Positions 4,906 through 8,973 of a stretch of DNA of 8,973 bases are shown in pieces. The stretch is taken from NCBI GenBank assembly GCA_025996815.1, contig BNTT01000126.1, positions 1 to 8,973 on the forward strand, given 5' to 3'. Position 1 is the stretch's first letter, and each line of letters starts with the position of its first letter. A program made the translations under genes and the position numbers. Source of the DNA: Bacteroidia bacterium. GTDB taxonomy: Bacteria; Bacteroidota; Bacteroidia; Bacteroidales; Azobacteroidaceae. The notes beneath the pieces were generated by a model that saw nothing but the letters and a program-made list of their open reading frames with translations, made no database searches and was not told the DNA's origin.

Positions 4906-7467
4906 ATGTCCAAGTTATTCGAGTATATAAGTGGGCTAAACAATGGTAAATATCAAAGTTTAAGCGATAAAAGGTTATCGAATATGTATATAGAAGCGAG
5001 GTGCGCCTCGTCTAAAAACAGAACAAACATTGACGACCGCTTTGCTGTGCCTTATACTCAAAACCTGTTTACCAACATTTTAGTGTGTATTGCCCTGATG
5101 ATTTCAATAAGTTTTCCCTCAAAACTTTCCGCTCAAAATGTTGTTAGTGATGTTGATTCACTTGGCACAATTTGGATTGTTACGGTTGATAAGTCGGGTT
5201 CAATGCTGACCGGCACAAGTGCTGCTGCAATGGCGGCAAATGTTTATAATCGCTTATCAAACAATGGATATTTAGACAAAATAGATTACACAAAAGACCA
5301 CTTTTTATTTTTCTGTTCAGGATATATGCCTGATTACTACATAGGCGAAGGAAACAGTATAGCAACAGACACTCGCTTTGACAGTTGCTTTATACACCAC
5401 ACCGACAAGCAGTTGCATTATATGAAAGACAAATTCGCTTTAATCGCTCATATTAAAGATATTATCTCTGCTAATGATTATAAGTATAAACTCTCTTTTG
5501 TATCTCAAATTAGAGTGTTTTCGCTTGTTAAAGCCATAGAGTTTTTGAAATTCCAAAATGAAAATCAAAATTTCAACGAAGTTAATATTGTAACTATTAC
5601 GGACGATGCCGACCCAAACGACCAATGGATGAAGGATTACAGAAACCTGAAGAAAATAGATAAATCTATGAAAGAAAAGAACAAGACGGAAATAAACGGC
5701 AAACCTGTACGGAACAAAATAGAAGAAATAAGCAAAATAAATGCACGATATATTTACACTGAATTGAACAGCAAAGGATTTGGTAAATTGGATGAAATTT
5801 TCAGCGACGAAGATAACTCACCGCATATTTGGATTTATAAATATGCTACAAAACAATCGCAACCGATAAATGTTACTTTAAATCTTTTAGATGTGCTTGC
5901 TAATGATGGAAAGCAGGTTGTTTTAACACCATTGTCAAATTCTTATATATCTATATCTGATTCCATTTGTTTCTACCATATTGACAGCATAAAAATTAAC
6001 AATACCATTCACAAAATAAATCAGCAATTCAGCGAACAATGGCAAGGCAATATGAATTATGAAAATGGATTGCATTACAATGATATAAAACTATACGGAA
6101 ATTTCCAAATCCTATACGCCGACAGTATATATGGCGAACATTACAAGAAAGTTTATTTTACACAGCAAGCAGAATTGCCTTCGGTATTTTTAGTAACAAC
6201 CACTTCTATCATTGTAGTCATATTGGCTGTGTTATTGGCTATTTTTTTGATTTATTGGCTTTTGATTTTGCCCAACAAGAAATTGTTTGTGATTTACAGC
6301 AATCAAGGGAAAAAATATGTTGTCAAAAGGGGATATAAGCACCAATGGACAAAAGGCACAATTCCTGTTTTAAGTTGTGTTTTGAATGACGATGATATGT
6401 CGGTGATATGTAAAAAGCACCGAAACATGAAAACAAAAACATTTACTGAAATTTCAGAAACAACGAATAGATTTCTAATTTGTAGCAGGGAAAAGTTAGC
6501 TCTAACTGAAATAATAAATACAAAAACAGATATAGAGGACTTTTATAACACTCGTTCCGGCGATTATTCCAATTTGCTTAAACACATTTACCGTAAAACA
6601 CTGCTTTACAAATGCAGGGAGCATTGTTGTAATTCCAGCCACAAATGGATTAGAAAAATTGGAAATTTGTATGTGAAGATAGACAATTTCTTCAATACAA
6701 GATATTTTTATTCTATTCCGGCACAAACAAGTAGTGATGTGTCTTTCCGATGTCCTACCTTACGATACAGAAAATTTGTTTTAGAAATTGAAAAGGCAAG
6801 AGCAAAGCAAAATGCTGTTAGTGATATGAATCAAGTATTCAATATTGACTGTCTTAATCGGTATTATGACGACACACCAAATAAGAAATATGATGCCTTA
6901 ATTTGTTATGGTACAATAAATAACATTATCTATTGGCATGTTTTACTGCCTGAATACGAGAAAGACGACAGTAACAGTTTGCGCTTTGTTTATAACACCT
7001 ATCAATATCGACAAGAATTATCAAAAAACACCGAACAACAAATTCCGCAAAATTTGAAACTGTTGAAAAAAGTTATGAGAAAACAAATAAAAAACTGGAG
7101 TAAGATAAAAGTCTACAGAATAGACGCTCATAGTTCAAGCAATAAGCACCAATTTGAAATTATGGAAGTGTCCTGTCCCGGATTTGTATATTTGATAGAA
7201 GATACGGAAAAACAAAATTCACAAATGCTGTACTCGCCTTTCAAAGATGGATTGAAAGTAAAAAAAGATGTTTTTGTAAGAAAATTCAAAACCGAGAATT
7301 GTCATTTGTATTTCTCCTTTTTGTCGCCAAGTTTAATAAAAGGCGACACAACGCTAATGAAAAAAGTTTCTGAAGAATTGGTAAAAACAACAGAAAGTTG
7401 CTATACTGTTCTCAAAATAGAAAATAAAAAACAAATAATTTTTAAAAACATAAATACTGTAATCTAA
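4906..7467 (+). CDS. Membrane-anchored von Willebrand A domain protein with large unknown cytoplasmic domain
   Basis: An 853-residue protein I do not recognise as a named family. After a ~52-residue N-terminal segment comes a hydrophobic stretch (about 53-70, ending PSKLSAQ, which could also be a signal-peptidase site). It is followed by a vWA domain: TIWIVTVDKSGSM with the metal-binding DxSGS at 95-99, and VTITDD at 229-234 supplying the later MIDAS acid. A strong second membrane helix lies at about 426-453. The basic residues after it (NKK, GKKYVVKRGYKH) place the last ~400 residues in the cytoplasm, so the vWA domain is periplasmic. The C-terminal part has no motif I know. ATG 4906 is chosen over ATG 4876 because the latter precedes the -7 box; ATG 4984 also remains possible. 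Its stop lies one base before the next start, so translation is probably coupled. Codon use is AT-rich, unlike the genes before 2900. Confidence 0.8.
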   Translation: MSKLFEYISGLNNGKYQSLSDKRLSNMYIEARCASSKNRTNIDDRFAVPYTQNLFTNILVCIALMISISFPSKLSAQNVVSDVDSLGTIWIVTVDKSGSMLTGTSAAAMAANVYNRLSNNGYLDKIDYTKDHFLFFCSGYMPDYYIGEGNSIATDTRFDSCFIHHTDKQLHYMKDKFALIAHIKDIISANDYKYKLSFVSQIRVFSLVKAIEFLKFQNENQNFNEVNIVTITDDADPNDQWMKDYRNLKKIDKSMKEKNKTEINGKPVRNKIEEISKINARYIYTELNSKGFGKLDEIFSDEDNSPHIWIYKYATKQSQPINVTLNLLDVLANDGKQVVLTPLSNSYISISDSICFYHIDSIKINNTIHKINQQFSEQWQGNMNYENGLHYNDIKLYGNFQILYADSIYGEHYKKVYFTQQAELPSVFLVTTTSIIVVILAVLLAIFLIYWLLILPNKKLFVIYSNQGKKYVVKRGYKHQWTKGTIPVLSCVLNDDDMSVICKKHRNMKTKTFTEISETTNRFLICSREKLALTEIINTKTDIEDFYNTRSGDYSNLLKHIYRKTLLYKCREHCCNSSHKWIRKIGNLYVKIDNFFNTRYFYSIPAQTSSDVSFRCPTLRYRKFVLEIEKARAKQNAVSDMNQVFNIDCLNRYYDDTPNKKYDALICYGTINNIIYWHVLLPEYEKDDSNSLRFVYNTYQYRQELSKNTEQQIPQNLKLLKKVMRKQIKNWSKIKVYRIDAHSSSNKHQFEIMEVSCPGFVYLIEDTEKQNSQMLYSPFKDGLKVKKDVFVRKFKTENCHLYFSFLSPSLIKGDTTLMKKVSEELVKTTESCYTVLKIENKKQIIFKNINTVI

Positions 7468-7468
7468 T

Positions 7469-8973
7469 ATGAAGTATTATTTACCTATAACAATTAACAA
7501 CCGCAGATTGCACATTTGCCATTTGGAAGAGCAGACAGACAACACTCCGCTCAAACCAATCTTTAGTTTTATCATTAACAATGAGGGCAACGACCTTCAA
7601 GTATTTTCGGTTGAAACTGATGATGCAAAACTCATTTCCACAGACGGATATGAGAACGATGTAGAGTTATCAAAACTTTGCACAAACGTTGAATTTGTAG
7701 GAAAAGGGGATGATACTTTACCGACTTATTATATAAATCTTTTCAAAGGTAAAAAGCAAGAGAAAAGCAAAGGTACCCCAAAACTTGGTTTAGTATCAAG
7801 CGGCTCTTTCAATAATTCTGAAAAGCATTTCCGTATTGATATTGACAAAACTGTAATGTCTGCCGATACAGAATCTTTCATTGTCGTAATTCGTTACAAA
7901 ACAGACGACAAAGAGTTTGCTTATTCTTTCAAAATACATTTATGTTCAAAAGCTAATTTGATAGAAGCCGCAATGGACTTTGGCTCTGAAGCCTCGCAAA
8001 TTTTTGTAAAAAGCGATGGCACAAACATGAAGTTGATTAAAGAATTTCGCAAATTTCATTCTCTACAGAGTAGTATAGATGATTTTTGGCAAGGCAGTTT
8101 GAATGATAATCTGTATAAATCTATTTTCTTTTTACATAAAACTCCTGATAAAACTGAATATGCCGAAGTTCCAAACAAAAACCAAGATAAAACACATATT
8201 CAAACCCTTTTACCAAAAGACGTTGATGCAAAAACATATACCGATTTGGAAATCTTACCCAATATGAAACTGATAGAGTTGGTCGATTTAAGCAATCAAA
8301 AACTATTTGACTTTGACATTACATTCAACGATGGAAGTCCGCACAACACAAATCCCAACAACCTTGCTAACAAGGAAACGAGGGAAGGCACATTACGATT
8401 GATATTAAGTAACTTTCTTTATTGCATTTTAGAAAACAAATTAATGTCAAATTATTACGACAAAAAAAGCTGCCTGCGACTTGTTTTACTTATGCCAAAT
8501 GTGTATTACCAACAGAAAGTTTACACTGTAATTAAAAATTTATATGCTGATTTTCAAACAATTATTGCAAATAAAAAGTATGCGCAATATGGCGGTTTGG
8601 AAATACAAATCATTTCGGAAAGCGATGCTGCATTTGTTGGAACTAAAAAAGACCAATCTGTGCCAAGAATTGATGCTACAAACGGCTATTTTTTAATAAT
8701 TGATGCAGGAAAAGGGACTACCGACTTTTCAATTCTGAAACAATACAACAATTTTTCAAAATTTGACAGTGTTTATCGTGCAGGTATTCCTGCAAGCGGG
8801 CATTTGCTTACTTATGCTTTTTATGAGGCAGTGAGGGACTTTCTTAATTCAAAGGGAATTACCTTAAACGACAAATTAAAAGCAGCCGACAGAGCAACAC
8901 TTTTAAATTTTATGAATTGTATTGAAAAGTTAAAATTTGATTTTGAAAAATCACAAGAAAAAAAGATTGATTT
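7469..8973 (+). CDS. Hsp70/actin-fold ATPase with extra N-terminal domain (3' end outside window)
   Basis: 501 codons are present and the frame is open at the window end. Residues 1-165 form a beta-rich region of unknown type. An Hsp70/actin-like ATPase then begins: phosphate-1 motif AAMDFGSEAS (167-176, D170 and G172), a long insert, the strand LRLVLLMPNVYY (336-347) and ISESDAAFVG (382-391). The phosphate-2 motif LIIDAGKGTTDFSI (409-422, with D412, G414, G416, T417 and D419) follows, then adenosine-type AGIPASG (438-444). Family knowledge predicts ATP binding with domain closure. Unlike DnaK the ATPase is not at the N-terminus, and the loop GSEAS replaces the usual GTTNS. No signal peptide or membrane helix is seen, so it should act in the cytoplasm, where the tail of the preceding vWA protein lies. 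The start overlaps nothing, lying one base after the previous stop. SrfB-like Hsp70 relatives are a possible comparison, not established. Confidence 0.8.
   Translation, partial: MKYYLPITINNRRLHICHLEEQTDNTPLKPIFSFIINNEGNDLQVFSVETDDAKLISTDGYENDVELSKLCTNVEFVGKGDDTLPTYYINLFKGKKQEKSKGTPKLGLVSSGSFNNSEKHFRIDIDKTVMSADTESFIVVIRYKTDDKEFAYSFKIHLCSKANLIEAAMDFGSEASQIFVKSDGTNMKLIKEFRKFHSLQSSIDDFWQGSLNDNLYKSIFFLHKTPDKTEYAEVPNKNQDKTHIQTLLPKDVDAKTYTDLEILPNMKLIELVDLSNQKLFDFDITFNDGSPHNTNPNNLANKETREGTLRLILSNFLYCILENKLMSNYYDKKSCLRLVLLMPNVYYQQKVYTVIKNLYADFQTIIANKKYAQYGGLEIQIISESDAAFVGTKKDQSVPRIDATNGYFLIIDAGKGTTDFSILKQYNNFSKFDSVYRAGIPASGHLLTYAFYEAVRDFLNSKGITLNDKLKAADRATLLNFMNCIEKLKFDFEKSQEKKID

Overview
The window looks like a chromosomal segment of a Bacteroidota bacterium. 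Four genes are preceded by the phylum's characteristic -7 promoter box (TAnnTTTG: TACCTTTG or TATCTTTG), and two of these also have a TTTG -33 box at 19-20 bases. Some leaders are extremely short or absent, and Shine-Dalgarno sites are mostly lacking. The protein-level look of bL21, bL27, TsaE and RibD also fits. I cannot name a genus.

Positions 1-2891 are a housekeeping block with fairly high GC (hand count 39/60 at 2641-2700). It holds the 3' end of pheT, the ribosomal pair rplU-rpmA, tsaE convergent to that pair, and ribD divergent from tsaE. The tsaE and ribD promoters are packed back to back in under 30 bases, and both mRNAs are probably leaderless. Two oddities sit here. A perfect 15-bp palindrome lies in frame inside pheT. 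The ribD gene seems to lack about 40 codons of its reductase domain and to end early by a probable frameshift.

Positions 2892-3053 are a short AT-rich junction with three copies of TTCTTATGGCTAA. Two of these copies extend to an identical 17 bases, and the first overlaps the likely original 3' end of ribD. From here base composition falls (22/60 GC at 3241-3300, 19/60 at 6001-6060, 11/60 at 8521-8580), which suggests an acquired segment.

Positions 3054-8973 carry the accessory part. A minus-strand gene encodes a Schlafen/AlbA_2-type protein with a GHKL-like domain and a probable winged-helix tail. Divergent from it is a two-gene operon that runs out of the window. Its first gene is a large membrane protein with a periplasmic von Willebrand A domain (intact DxSGS), a second membrane helix and an unrecognised cytoplasmic domain of about 400 residues. 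Its second gene, starting one base after the first stops, is an Hsp70/actin-fold ATPase with an extra N-terminal beta-rich domain. A 157-bp intergenic region separates the divergent starts. It contains both promoters and a perfect 15-bp AT-rich inverted repeat just upstream of the operon's -33 box, a plausible operator. The vWA/ATPase pair is the best candidate for an undescribed system. I infer a trans-envelope sensor coupled to a cytoplasmic nucleotide switch, but the sequence alone does not show what it does.
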